Source: Streptomyces sp. WAC 01529 (GTDB taxonomy: Bacteria; Actinomycetota; Actinomycetes; Streptomycetales; Streptomycetaceae). From it: a stretch of DNA of 64,000 nucleotides. Below the pieces are notes generated by a model. That model was not told the DNA's origin, made no database searches, and was given only the letters and a program-made list of their open reading frames with translations. The stretch lies in assembly GCF_003945545.1 (NCBI RefSeq), contig NZ_CP029617.1, positions 6,413,001 to 6,477,000 of the forward strand. Direction: 5' to 3'. Positions 16,940 through 24,642 of the stretch are shown piece by piece. The position numbers and the translations under genes were made by a program. Within the stretch, counting starts at the first letter, position 1. Every line of letters starts with the position of its first letter.

Positions 16940-17338
16940 ATGACCCTGCACCGCGTCAATCCCGCCGAACTCTCCCCGCCCACCGGCTTCTCGCACGCCG
17001 TCACCGCCACTGGATCCCGGCTCGTCTTCCTCGCCGGGCAGACCGCCCTGGACGGCGCCGGGAAGGTCACCGGAACCACCCTGCCCGAGCAGTTCGAGGT
17101 GGCGCTCGCCAATCTGCTCACCGCCCTGCGCCACGCGGGCGGCACCCCCGCCGACCTCGCCCGCGTCACCGTCTACGCCACGGACGTCGCCGACTACCGC
17201 GAGCACGCCCCCGAACTGGGCCGGATCTGGCGTGAGTTGGCGGGGCGCGACTACCCCGCCATGGCGGTGGTCGGCGCGGTCCGGCTCTGGGACGAGCAAG
17301 CCCTCGTGGAGCTGGACGGGGTGGCGGTCCTCGACTGA
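16940..17338 (+). CDS. RidA-family (YjgF/YER057c/UK114) protein
   Basis: A 132-residue single-domain protein. The ATG at 16940 is preceded by an AGGAG-type site. Family features include VFLAGQTALDGAGKV, LANLLTALRHAGGTPADLAR, VTVYATDVADYREHAPELGR, then YPAMAVVGAVRLWDEQALVE. RidA proteins hydrolyse reactive enamines and imines; the arginine usually needed for that chemistry would be in the PAMAVVGAVRL segment, where R is present shortly after the V-V-G motif. In a 2-aminobenzoyl-CoA pathway the ring-reduced product is an enamine, so a RidA deaminase here makes chemical sense. The role is inferred from its position in the cluster. Confidence 0.88.
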   Translation: MTLHRVNPAELSPPTGFSHAVTATGSRLVFLAGQTALDGAGKVTGTTLPEQFEVALANLLTALRHAGGTPADLARVTVYATDVADYREHAPELGRIWRELAGRDYPAMAVVGAVRLWDEQALVELDGVAVLD

Positions 17339-17452
17339 GGGGCAGAGGAGTGGGACGGGAAACCCCGCCAAGTCGACTGCGTCGGAACGAAGTTCGGGGG
17401 TACGCGGAGACAGCCGAGGCCACCAGGGCCGCGGTTGAGGAGGGGTGAAGAC

Positions 17453-18202
17453 GTGCGTGCGAGCAAGGTGACGGGTGTCATCGGCATCATGGGGCTCTCG
17501 GCCGTTCTGCTGACGGGGTGTGGGGACGACGGCGACGGGGGCGGCTCCGACAAGCCGTTCGCGAAGGACAGCGCCGACCAGATCGCGGCCAAGGCGGTCG
17601 CGGCCACCAAGAAGGCGGACTCGATGCGCCTCAAGGGCGACATGCGCCAGTCCGGCGGGAAGTCGCTGAGCGTGGACCTCGCGGTCGACCAGGAGAAGAA
17701 CTGCGAGGGATCCGTCGACACCGAGGGCGCCAAGGCCGAGCTGCGGCACACGAACGCGACGCTGTTCGTGCGCGGCAACGAGCAGTACTGGAAGAACTCG
17801 CTGAAGAACCAGCCCGGTTCGGACAAGGTGCTGTCCAAGGTCGTCGACAAGTGGGTCAAGATGCCCGCCGACGACGCGTCGACGTCCGGCCTCTGCGACA
17901 AGCAGGGCCTGATCGCCTCCATGGACGAGGACAAGTCGACCCGCAAGGGCATGAAGAAGGGCGACACCACGTCCATCGACGGGAAGGAGGCCATCACGCT
18001 GACGAAGAAGGCCTCCGGCGGAGAGACCCACACGATGTACGTCGCCACGGAGGGCAAGCCGTACATCCTGCGCACCACCGTGAAGGGCGGCGACAAGCCG
18101 AACGAGGCGACCTTCAGCGACTACAACGAGCCCGTGAACCCGAAGACGCCGGGCGAGGGCGACACGGTCGACCTCAAGGAACTCGCGGCCTCGGGCCAGT
18201 AA
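17453..18202 (+). CDS. Secreted lipoprotein, possible LppX/LprG-like fold
   Basis: A 249-residue protein starting at GTG 17453, with GAGGAGGGG just upstream. It has a lipoprotein signal (VIGIMGLSAVLLTGC; the lipobox Cys is about residue 23) followed by a D/G/S-rich linker. The mature part (DQIAAKAVAATKKADSMRLK; ATLFVRGNEQYWKNSLKN; GETHTMYVATEGKPYILRTT) resembles the actinobacterial lipoproteins with a LppX/LprAFG-like beta-sandwich that bind lipids. It is convergent with the MurA-like gene, and the two share a strong bidirectional terminator. The function is not established. Confidence 0.8.
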   Translation: MRASKVTGVIGIMGLSAVLLTGCGDDGDGGGSDKPFAKDSADQIAAKAVAATKKADSMRLKGDMRQSGGKSLSVDLAVDQEKNCEGSVDTEGAKAELRHTNATLFVRGNEQYWKNSLKNQPGSDKVLSKVVDKWVKMPADDASTSGLCDKQGLIASMDEDKSTRKGMKKGDTTSIDGKEAITLTKKASGGETHTMYVATEGKPYILRTTVKGGDKPNEATFSDYNEPVNPKTPGEGDTVDLKELAASGQ

Positions 18203-18237
18203 CGGCCCCTGAGGTACGGCTGCCGCCCTCCGGAGCA

Positions 18238-18284
18238 AGACACGGCTGCCGCCCCCCTCAGAGGGAGGTACGGCAGCCGTGTCT
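18238..18284. terminator. Bidirectional terminator hairpin
   Basis: AGACACGGCTGCCG (18238-18251) pairs perfectly with CGGCAGCCGTGTCT (18271-18284), a 14-bp stem with a 19-nt loop. It lies between the convergent lipoprotein and MurA-like genes, 12 bp from the latter's stop. Confidence 0.8.
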
Positions 18285-18295
18285 CGGGAGGGACC

Positions 18296-19825
18296 TCAGA
18301 TGTCCCGGAACGTCTCGATCTGCGCCCCCACCGAGTTCAGCCGCTCCGCCAGATCCTCGTAGCCGCGGTTGATCACGTAGACGTTGCGCAGCACCGACGT
18401 GCCCTCCGCCGCCATCATCGCGAGCAGGACCACCACGGCCGGGCGCAGGGCCGGCGGGCACATCATCTCGGCGGCGCGCCAGCGGGTGGGGCCCTCCACC
18501 AGGACCCGGTGCGGGTCGAGGAGCTGGAGGCGGCCGCCCAGGCGGTTGAGGTCCGTGAGGTAGATGGCGCGGTTGTCGTAGACCCAGTCGTGGATCAGCG
18601 TCTTGCCCTGCGCCGCCGCCGCGATGGCCGCGAAGAAGGGGACGTTGTCGATGTTCAGGCCGGGGAACGGCATCGGGTGGATCTTGTCGATCGGCGCCTC
18701 CAGCTTGGAGGGGCGCACGGTGAGGTCGATGAGGCGGGTGCGGCCGTTGTCCGCCGCGTACTCCGCCGACCTGTCGTGGTCGAGGCCCATCTCCTCCAGG
18801 ACCGCCAGCTCGATCTCCAGGAACTCGATCGGCACCCGGCACACCGTCAGCTCGGACTCCGTGACGACCGCCGCGGCCAGCAGGCTCATCGCCTCGACCG
18901 GGTCCTCGGAGGGGGAGTAGTCGACGTCGACGTCGATGGTCGGCACGCCGTGCACGGTCAGCGTCGTCGTGCCGATGCCCTCGACCTTGACGCCCAGCGC
19001 CTCCAGGAAGAAGCACAGGTCCTGGACCATGTAGTTCGACGAGGCGTTGCGGATGACGGTCGTACCGGCGCTGCGGGCCGCCGCGAGCAGCGCGTTCTCC
19101 GTGACGGTGTCCCCGCGCTCGGTCAGCACGATGGGCCGGTCGGGGGAGACGTCCCGCGCGACCTCGGCGTGGTAGAGGCCCTCGGTCGCCGCGATGTCCA
19201 GGCCGAACCGGCGCAGCGCGATCATGTGTGGCTCGATCGTGCGGGTGCCGAGGTCGCAGCCGCCCGCGTACGGCAGCTTGAACCGGTCCATGCGGTGCAG
19301 CAGCGGGCCGAGGAACATGATGATCGAGCGGGTGCGGCGCGCGGCCTCCGCGTCGATCGCGTCCATGTCCAGCTCGGCGGGCGGCACGATCTCCAGGTCG
19401 ACGCCGTCGTTGATCCAACGGGTGCGGACGCCGATGGAGTTGAGCACCTCCAGGAGCCGGTAGACCTCCTCGATGCGGGCGACGCGGCGCAGCACCGTGC
19501 GGCCCTTGTTGAGCAGGGACGCGCAGAGCAGCGCCACGCACGCGTTCTTGCTCGTCTTGACGTCGATGGAGCCGGAGAGCCGGCGGCCGCCGACCACCCG
19601 CAGGTGCATCGGCCCGGCGTAGCCGAGCGACACGATCTCGCTGTCGAGCGCCTCGCCGATACGGGCGATCATCTCAAGGCTGATGTTCTGGTTGCCCCGC
19701 TCGATGCGGTTCACGGCGCTCTGGCTGGTGCTGAGCGCTTCGGCGAGCTGCGCCTGAGTCCAGCCCCTGTGCTGCCGGGCGTCCCGGATGAGCTTGCCGA
19801 TGCGTACGAGGTAGTCGTCTGCCAT
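18296..19825 (-). CDS. MurA-like UDP-GlcNAc enolpyruvyl transferase with N-terminal HTH domain
   Basis: A 509-residue fusion. Residues 1-65 are an XRE-type helix-turn-helix (LIRDARQHRGWTQAQLAEAL, then STSQSAVNRIERGNQNIS). Residues about 75-509 are an EPT/MurA domain, which would transfer enolpyruvate from PEP to UDP-GlcNAc at the first committed step of peptidoglycan synthesis. The MurA lysine-asparagine pair is present (DVKTSKNACVALLCA), and the loop Cys that reacts with PEP and fosfomycin is retained (AGGCDLGTR). Other conserved parts are FPGLNIDNVPFFAAIA and PPALRPAVVVLLAMMAAEG. It is a second murA-type paralogue in Streptomyces, separate from the canonical gene. No ribosome site precedes the ATG, and a palindrome lies 12-31 bases upstream, so it may be leaderless and autoregulated through its HTH. 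Confidence 0.9.
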   Translation of the reverse strand: MADDYLVRIGKLIRDARQHRGWTQAQLAEALSTSQSAVNRIERGNQNISLEMIARIGEALDSEIVSLGYAGPMHLRVVGGRRLSGSIDVKTSKNACVALLCASLLNKGRTVLRRVARIEEVYRLLEVLNSIGVRTRWINDGVDLEIVPPAELDMDAIDAEAARRTRSIIMFLGPLLHRMDRFKLPYAGGCDLGTRTIEPHMIALRRFGLDIAATEGLYHAEVARDVSPDRPIVLTERGDTVTENALLAAARSAGTTVIRNASSNYMVQDLCFFLEALGVKVEGIGTTTLTVHGVPTIDVDVDYSPSEDPVEAMSLLAAAVVTESELTVCRVPIEFLEIELAVLEEMGLDHDRSAEYAADNGRTRLIDLTVRPSKLEAPIDKIHPMPFPGLNIDNVPFFAAIAAAAQGKTLIHDWVYDNRAIYLTDLNRLGGRLQLLDPHRVLVEGPTRWRAAEMMCPPALRPAVVVLLAMMAAEGTSVLRNVYVINRGYEDLAERLNSVGAQIETFRDI

Positions 19826-19836
19826 GTGTCGCAGGT

Positions 19837-19854
19837 TATCTCAGATATGAGATG
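19837..19854. promoter_or_regulatory. Palindrome TATCTC-N6-GAGATG upstream of the HTH-MurA gene
   Basis: ATCTCA-GATA-TGAGAT (19838-19853) is a perfect inverted repeat immediately upstream of the start codon. The wider form TATCTC-N6-GAGAT is also found at 26099-26116 in the aconitase promoter. The encoded protein carries its own HTH, so autoregulation is a natural hypothesis. Confidence 0.5.
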
Positions 19855-19942
19855 ACGCACGCGCTGGGGTGGTCCATCCGGGGAGCGGCCTTCCGGGTGC
19901 CGTTTCCCCACAGGGGCTCACCCGCCACCTCCGTACGGGAGT

Positions 19943-21859
19943 TCACCCGCAGCCGCAGGAAGCGTGCCGTCCGCCGTGCACCGACGCGTACGCCGTGGGC
20001 CGGGGCCCCGCCGCCGCCCGCGTCACCCGGGCGGCGGCCGCGCGTCCTGCCGACGACTGCGCGTCATGCACCACTGTGCCTCCGACGAGCGTGAGGCGCA
20101 CCTCGGCGGAGCTGATATCGGCCACCGGACACCGCGTCACATCGCGGTCGAGCAGCACGAGATCGGCCTCCTTGCCCCGCTCCACCGTCCCGGTGAGGTG
20201 GTCGGCGCGGAGTTGACGAGCGGTGCCCAGGGTGTGCATGAGCAGGGAAGACGTACGGGTGATGCCTTCCTCGGCGCGGTAGAGGTCACCCTCGCCGTCC
20301 GCGCCCCGGCGGTCGATCGCGGTCCGGATCTGGTTCCACACCTGAAGGGGGTCGACCGGCCAGTCCGAGCCACCCGCGAGCACCGCGCGCCGCTTCTGGA
20401 GGCCGCGCGCCGGATACAGCCATCGGTGGCGCGCGGCGCCGATGTACGGCAGCAGGGCGTCCACGGTCCAGGTGTCACGGGCGGCCCATTGGAGCTGCAT
20501 GCAGGCGACGACGCCGAGCGCGGCGAAGCGGGGGAGGTCGGCGGGGTCGACCAGTTGGAGGTGGGCCGTGGTGTTGCGCAGGTCGCGGCGGCCGGTGGCG
20601 CGCAGGGCGTACGCGTAACCGTCGAGGGAGGTGCGCACGGCGCGGTCGCCGATGGCGTGCGCGTGCATCTGCCAGCCCGCCGCGTTGAAGGCGGCGCTGA
20701 GCCGTCCGTAGTCGGCCGCCGAGACGTACAGGTCACCGCGGTTGTCGGTGGGCCTGCCGTCCTCGTCCAGATAGGGCTCCAGGAGCGCGGCGGTCTGCGC
20801 CGGGTGCTCGATGACCCCGTCGAGGAAGACCTTGACCGTGCCGAAGCGCAGTCCGCGTACGCCCTTGAAGTCCGCCCGCAGCCCGTCGGCGTACGCGAGC
20901 GCCGCCGCCGGATCCTTCGTCAGCTCGGCGTCGATGCGCAGGGCGGGCACGATGCGCTGCGGCAGGCGGCCCGACTCGGCGAGGCGCTGATAGACGTTCA
21001 GCACGGAGCGGTCCACCACGGCTTCCATGAACGTGGTGATCCCGGACGCGGCGGCCTCGGCGAAGATCTTCTCGGCGGCCTGCGCCAATCGGGTCGCGTC
21101 GGGCTCGGGGACGTGCCGGGAGACGAGCGGCTGGGCGTCGTCCTTCAGCACGCCGGTGGGCTTGCCGTCCCTGCCCTTGACGATCTCCCCGCCGGGCGGG
21201 TCCGGGGTCGAGGCGGTGACCTTCGCGATGTCCAGGGCGCGCTGACTGGCCCACAGGTTGTGGCCGTCGCCGCCGCGCAGGACGATCGGGCGCCGGGTCG
21301 GCAGCGCGTCGAGCATCGAGTGGTGCGGGGCGGTGCCCCGGGGGAGGAGCCCGATGGGGTTCCAGTCCTCCACCACAAGCCAACCGTCGGGCTCCTGGTC
21401 GGCGGAGTCCGCCAGGAACCCGGTCAGCGTCTTCTGCAGCTCCTCGACCGTCTGCTCCGCCCCCGCGAGAGAGGGCCGCAGGGAACGGCTCGCGGCGTCC
21501 ATCGGATGGGCGTGCCCGTCGTGGACGCCGCTCATGAGGGTGCCACCCCGGGCGTCAACCACCTCGGTGTCCCGGCCGATGAACCGCCGCAGGGCGCGGC
21601 CGGCCCCCACGGCGAGGATCCGTCCGTCCCGCCCGACGGCCACGGCTTCGGCCCGCGCGGGGTCCGAAGTGCCGGTGAACACACGGGCGTTGTGCACGAC
21701 GAGCGCGGCGGAGCGGCGCCGGGCGGGGGAGGCGGCGGCGACTCCGGCGGTGCCGAGGGCTCCGACGGCCCCGGCTGCTCCGGCGGCTCCGGCGGCGAGG
21801 AGAAGGCCGCGCCGGGAGGGCTGGGGGACGTATGACTGGGATGCGGGCGGCTGGGGCAA
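19943..21859 (-). CDS. Tat-exported amidohydrolase (Amidohydro_3 / YtcJ-like)
   Basis: A 638-residue protein. The TTG start at 21857-21859 has GGAG about 8 bases upstream. The N-terminus has a twin-arginine signal (QPSRRGLLLAAGAAGAAGAV). The amidohydrolase barrel carries the metal motif SGVHDGHAHPMDAA, the metal-site region QMHAHAIGDRAVRTSLDGY, TTAHLQLVDPADLPRF, and a late GGSDWPVDPLQVWNQIRTAI. The family acts on N-substituted formamides, cyclic amides and similar compounds, probably outside the membrane here. The last 30 residues form an Ala/Arg/Gly-rich extension past the usual end. The gene is divergent from a LacI regulator 154 bp away, which probably controls it. Confidence 0.88.
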   Translation of the reverse strand: MPQPPASQSYVPQPSRRGLLLAAGAAGAAGAVGALGTAGVAAASPARRRSAALVVHNARVFTGTSDPARAEAVAVGRDGRILAVGAGRALRRFIGRDTEVVDARGGTLMSGVHDGHAHPMDAASRSLRPSLAGAEQTVEELQKTLTGFLADSADQEPDGWLVVEDWNPIGLLPRGTAPHHSMLDALPTRRPIVLRGGDGHNLWASQRALDIAKVTASTPDPPGGEIVKGRDGKPTGVLKDDAQPLVSRHVPEPDATRLAQAAEKIFAEAAASGITTFMEAVVDRSVLNVYQRLAESGRLPQRIVPALRIDAELTKDPAAALAYADGLRADFKGVRGLRFGTVKVFLDGVIEHPAQTAALLEPYLDEDGRPTDNRGDLYVSAADYGRLSAAFNAAGWQMHAHAIGDRAVRTSLDGYAYALRATGRRDLRNTTAHLQLVDPADLPRFAALGVVACMQLQWAARDTWTVDALLPYIGAARHRWLYPARGLQKRRAVLAGGSDWPVDPLQVWNQIRTAIDRRGADGEGDLYRAEEGITRTSSLLMHTLGTARQLRADHLTGTVERGKEADLVLLDRDVTRCPVADISSAEVRLTLVGGTVVHDAQSSAGRAAAARVTRAAAGPRPTAYASVHGGRHASCGCG

Positions 21860-22013
21860 GAGGGCACTCCAAACGTGACGGCGACGGCCAGGGACGAGTG
21901 AGGGGGGCTCCCGCCGCGAAGCTGCGGCACGGGCAGCCCCGCCACGACCCGCACCAGACCCTCGACGAGTAATCCGTTAACCAGAACCCGCCCCGGACGA
22001 CGATTTCCGTACG

Positions 22014-23018
22014 ATGAGCCGCGTGCCAGGGCCGAGACTGACCGACATAGCCCGCGCCGCGGAGGTCTCGACGGCGACGGTCTCCCACGCCCTCAACGGC
22101 ACCGGCAGGATCGGCGAGGCCACCCGCCGCCGCGTCCGTGAGACGGCGACGCGGCTCGGCTACGGCACCCCCGGCCCCCGGAGCGGCCGCACGCTCGGCG
22201 TCGCCGTCACCACCTTCCCCGGCGCCTGGAACTACACGGAGGTGGCGTACTTCTCGCGCGTGGTCACCGCGGCCACCTCCGCCGCCCACGCGCGGGGTTA
22301 CGCCCTGACGACCTTCCCCGCCGACCGCGCCGCGGACGACTCCTGGCACGGCCTGAGCGTCGACGGCATGCTCATCGTGGACAGCCCGCGCGGCGACCCG
22401 ATGGTCCGCGCGCTGCGGGCCCGCGGCATCCCGCTCGTCTTCGACGGCGCCCCCGGCGACCCCCGCCCCGGCGACCGCTGGGTCGACAACGATCACGAGG
22501 CGACCACGCACGGGGTCCTCGACCACCTCACCGCGTCCGGCGCCCGCCGCATCGCCCTCCAGTCGGGCAACGGCGATGAGCACTACGCCCGCGCGGTCAC
22601 GGCGGCGTACACCAGGTGGTGCGTCCGGCACGGCACGGCCCCGCGGATCGTGCCCTTCGAGGCGGCCGACGGCCAAGGGCACGCGTTCGACGCGCTGTTG
22701 CGCGGCCCGGACCGCGCCGACGCCGTCTACGCCGCGTACGACCCGGGCGGCCGCCAGCTGTTGGCCGCGGCGGCCCGCCTCGGCCTGCGCGTCCCGGCCG
22801 ATTTGCGCCTGGTGTGCGCGAGCGAGGACCCCGGGTACGCGGTGACCGTGCCGCCGGTGACCACGGTGACCCTCGACCCGGAACGCACGGGGCGCGCCGC
22901 CGTGACGCTCCTCGTCGACCAGATCGAGGGCACGTGCCGGACGCCGCCGGGCCCCGTCGTCGTACCGTCCGCGCTCCTGGCACGGGCCTCTTCGGCCTCC
23001 TCCGGCTCCGCGCAGTAG
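22014..23018 (+). CDS. LacI-family transcriptional regulator
   Basis: A 334-residue regulator. Residues about 8-55 hold a typical LacI helix-turn-helix (LTDIARAAEVSTATVSHALN, then GTGRIGEATRRRVRETATRL), followed by a periplasmic-binding-protein-like sensor (LGVAVTTFPGAWNYTEVAYF; DGMLIVDSPRGDP; VRLVCASEDPG-type end at about residue 265). It has no ribosome site and may be leaderless from ATG 22014; GTG 22023 is an alternative. It is divergent from the Tat amidohydrolase, the likely target. The effector is unknown. Confidence 0.9.
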   Translation: MSRVPGPRLTDIARAAEVSTATVSHALNGTGRIGEATRRRVRETATRLGYGTPGPRSGRTLGVAVTTFPGAWNYTEVAYFSRVVTAATSAAHARGYALTTFPADRAADDSWHGLSVDGMLIVDSPRGDPMVRALRARGIPLVFDGAPGDPRPGDRWVDNDHEATTHGVLDHLTASGARRIALQSGNGDEHYARAVTAAYTRWCVRHGTAPRIVPFEAADGQGHAFDALLRGPDRADAVYAAYDPGGRQLLAAAARLGLRVPADLRLVCASEDPGYAVTVPPVTTVTLDPERTGRAAVTLLVDQIEGTCRTPPGPVVVPSALLARASSASSGSAQ

Positions 23019-23053
23019 CCGGGGCGCAGGGCCGCGCGAACGCACTCCCGCCC

Positions 23054-23647
23054 CTACGCCCCCCGCACCACCCCCGCGATCACCGAGGCCACCACCCTGC
23101 GGACCTCGTCGTCCTCCACCGGAACCCCCTCCCGCCCCGCGAAGAGCAGATGGCCGGAACCGATCAGCGTCAGCGCGAGCGTGCCGACGTCCGCGTCCGC
23201 CTTGATACGGCCCCGCTCGCGTTCGGCGGTGAGGTAGGCCGCGAGCATGGCCGTGGCCTCCGTCAGGAGCGGGACGCCGGTCGGCGAGGTCTCGCGGAGC
23301 CGGGCGCGCAGCACGTCCCGGGAGGTGATGAGCCCGACGATCGCCAGGGCCACCGAGCCGAAGAGTCCGGCGAGCGCGCCGCTGACGTTGCCGACGACGC
23401 TCCCGGTCCCGGCGGACGCCCGCAGCGCCGCGCCCCGCAGCTCCATCCGGCCGATGCGGTCCCGCACGAGGTCCGCGAGGAACGCGTCGAAGTCGGCGAA
23501 GTGCCGGTGCAGGACCCCCTTGGCGCACCCCGCCTCCGTGGTGACCGCCCGGCTGGTCAGCGCGTTCGGCCCGGCGCGCAGCAGGACGCGCTCCGCGGCA
23601 TCGAAAAGCTGCTCGCGTACGTCGTGGATGGCCACCCCTGTCGGCAC
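23054..23647 (-). CDS. TetR-family transcriptional regulator
   Basis: A 197-residue protein starting at GTG (23645-23647). The N-terminal TetR helix-turn-helix is clear (REQLFDAAERVLLRAGPNAL, then TSRAVTTEAGCAKGVLHRHF). The C-terminal 140 residues are a helical ligand domain. It is divergent from a methyltransferase gene. The 74-bp gap contains a 38-bp palindrome (23693-23730) that covers the methyltransferase start codon, a very likely operator for this protein. Confidence 0.9.
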   Translation of the reverse strand: MPTGVAIHDVREQLFDAAERVLLRAGPNALTSRAVTTEAGCAKGVLHRHFADFDAFLADLVRDRIGRMELRGAALRASAGTGSVVGNVSGALAGLFGSVALAIVGLITSRDVLRARLRETSPTGVPLLTEATAMLAAYLTAERERGRIKADADVGTLALTLIGSGHLLFAGREGVPVEDDEVRRVVASVIAGVVRGA

Positions 23648-23692
23648 CGTGAACCCCTGATTCCGCTCGTGGCTCCGCCCAGCCCATTGACG

Positions 23693-23730
23693 AGTGGGCG
23701 CGTGCCCACCATGGTGGGCACATGCCCACT
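23693..23730. promoter_or_regulatory. 38-bp palindromic operator overlapping the methyltransferase start codon
   Basis: The centre GTGCCCACCATGGTGGGCAC (23702-23721) is a perfect 20-bp palindrome. It is flanked by AGTGGGC (23693-23699) and its complement GCCCACT (23724-23730). The ATG of the methyltransferase (23722-23724) lies inside the site. It is almost certainly a dimer or double-dimer operator for the divergent TetR protein. Confidence 0.75.
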
Positions 23731-24546
23731 ATCCCCGAGAAGGCGCCGCACGGACAGCGGCGGCTGGCGGAGTCCTTCGGCGCGGACGCCGAGCGCTACG
23801 ACCGGGCCCGCCCCCGCTACCCCGCATCCCTGGTGGCCCGCATCGCGGCCACCGGGCCACGCGTCCTGGACGTCGGCTGCGGCACCGGCATCGCCGCCCG
23901 GCAGTTCGGCGCGGCGGGCTGCGAGGTCCTCGGCGTCGATCCGGACGCCCGGATGGCGGCCCTGGCGCGGCGGCTGGGGACCGAGGTCGAGGTCGCCGCG
24001 TTCGAGGCCTGGGACCCGGCGGGCCGGGAGTTCGACGCGGTCGTCGCGGGCCAGGCCTGGCACTGGGTCGACCCGGTCGCCGGAGCGGCCAAGGCCGCGC
24101 GGGTGCTGCGGCCGGGCGGGCGCCTGGCCCTGTTCTGGAACGTGCCCCAGCTCCCGCCCGCGCTCACGGAAGCCTTCGCCGACGCCTACGAGCGGGCCGT
24201 GCCCGACGCCCCCTTCGCCATGCGAACCGCGCCTCCCCGCGCCTTGGACGGGTACGAGCCACTGTTCGCCAGGGCCGCCGACGGCATCCGGGAGGCGGGC
24301 GGCTTCGGCGCCCCCGAGCGGTGGTGCGACCACTGGGAGTGGACGTACACCCGCGACGCGTGGCTGGACCAGCTCCCCACGCAGGGCTCCCTCACCCGCG
24401 TCCCGCCGGAGAAGCGGTCCGGGATACTGGAGGCCGTCGGTGCCGCCATCGACGCCAGGGGCGGCCGCTTCACCGCGAGCTACACCACGGTCACCCTCAC
24501 CGCCCGCGACAGCACGGTCACGCTCACCGAACGGAGTCGGCCATGA
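23722..24546 (+). CDS. Class I SAM-dependent methyltransferase
   Basis: A 274-residue protein. The SAM motif I is RVLDVGCGTGIAARQFG, with an acidic residue at the second strand (EVLGVDPDARMAALARRLG), then FDAVVAGQAWHWVDPVAGAA and LRPGGRLALFWNVPQLPPAL. This layout is that of small-molecule methyltransferases (Methyltransf_11/25). The start codon lies inside the TetR operator and there is no ribosome site, so a leaderless transcript is probable. The regulator-target pairing suggests it modifies a toxic or signalling small molecule. The substrate is unknown. Confidence 0.9.
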   Translation: MPTIPEKAPHGQRRLAESFGADAERYDRARPRYPASLVARIAATGPRVLDVGCGTGIAARQFGAAGCEVLGVDPDARMAALARRLGTEVEVAAFEAWDPAGREFDAVVAGQAWHWVDPVAGAAKAARVLRPGGRLALFWNVPQLPPALTEAFADAYERAVPDAPFAMRTAPPRALDGYEPLFARAADGIREAGGFGAPERWCDHWEWTYTRDAWLDQLPTQGSLTRVPPEKRSGILEAVGAAIDARGGRFTASYTTVTLTARDSTVTLTERSRP

Positions 24547-24642
24547 CCCGCGAAACCCACCCGCATCGCTCCGATAACATGCTCGAACTCACAGCCCACG
24601 TCTAACAAATCGGCCAAACAATTGATATCCAGAGCATCGCGG

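Noticed and set aside
9741..17338. Salicylate degradation via gentisate as the function of the aromatic cluster
   Set aside because: It was considered because the fused enzyme is often named salicylyl-CoA hydroxylase. No gentisate dioxygenase is present, while beta-oxidation-type genes and RidA are, so the 2-aminobenzoate reading is preferred but not proven.
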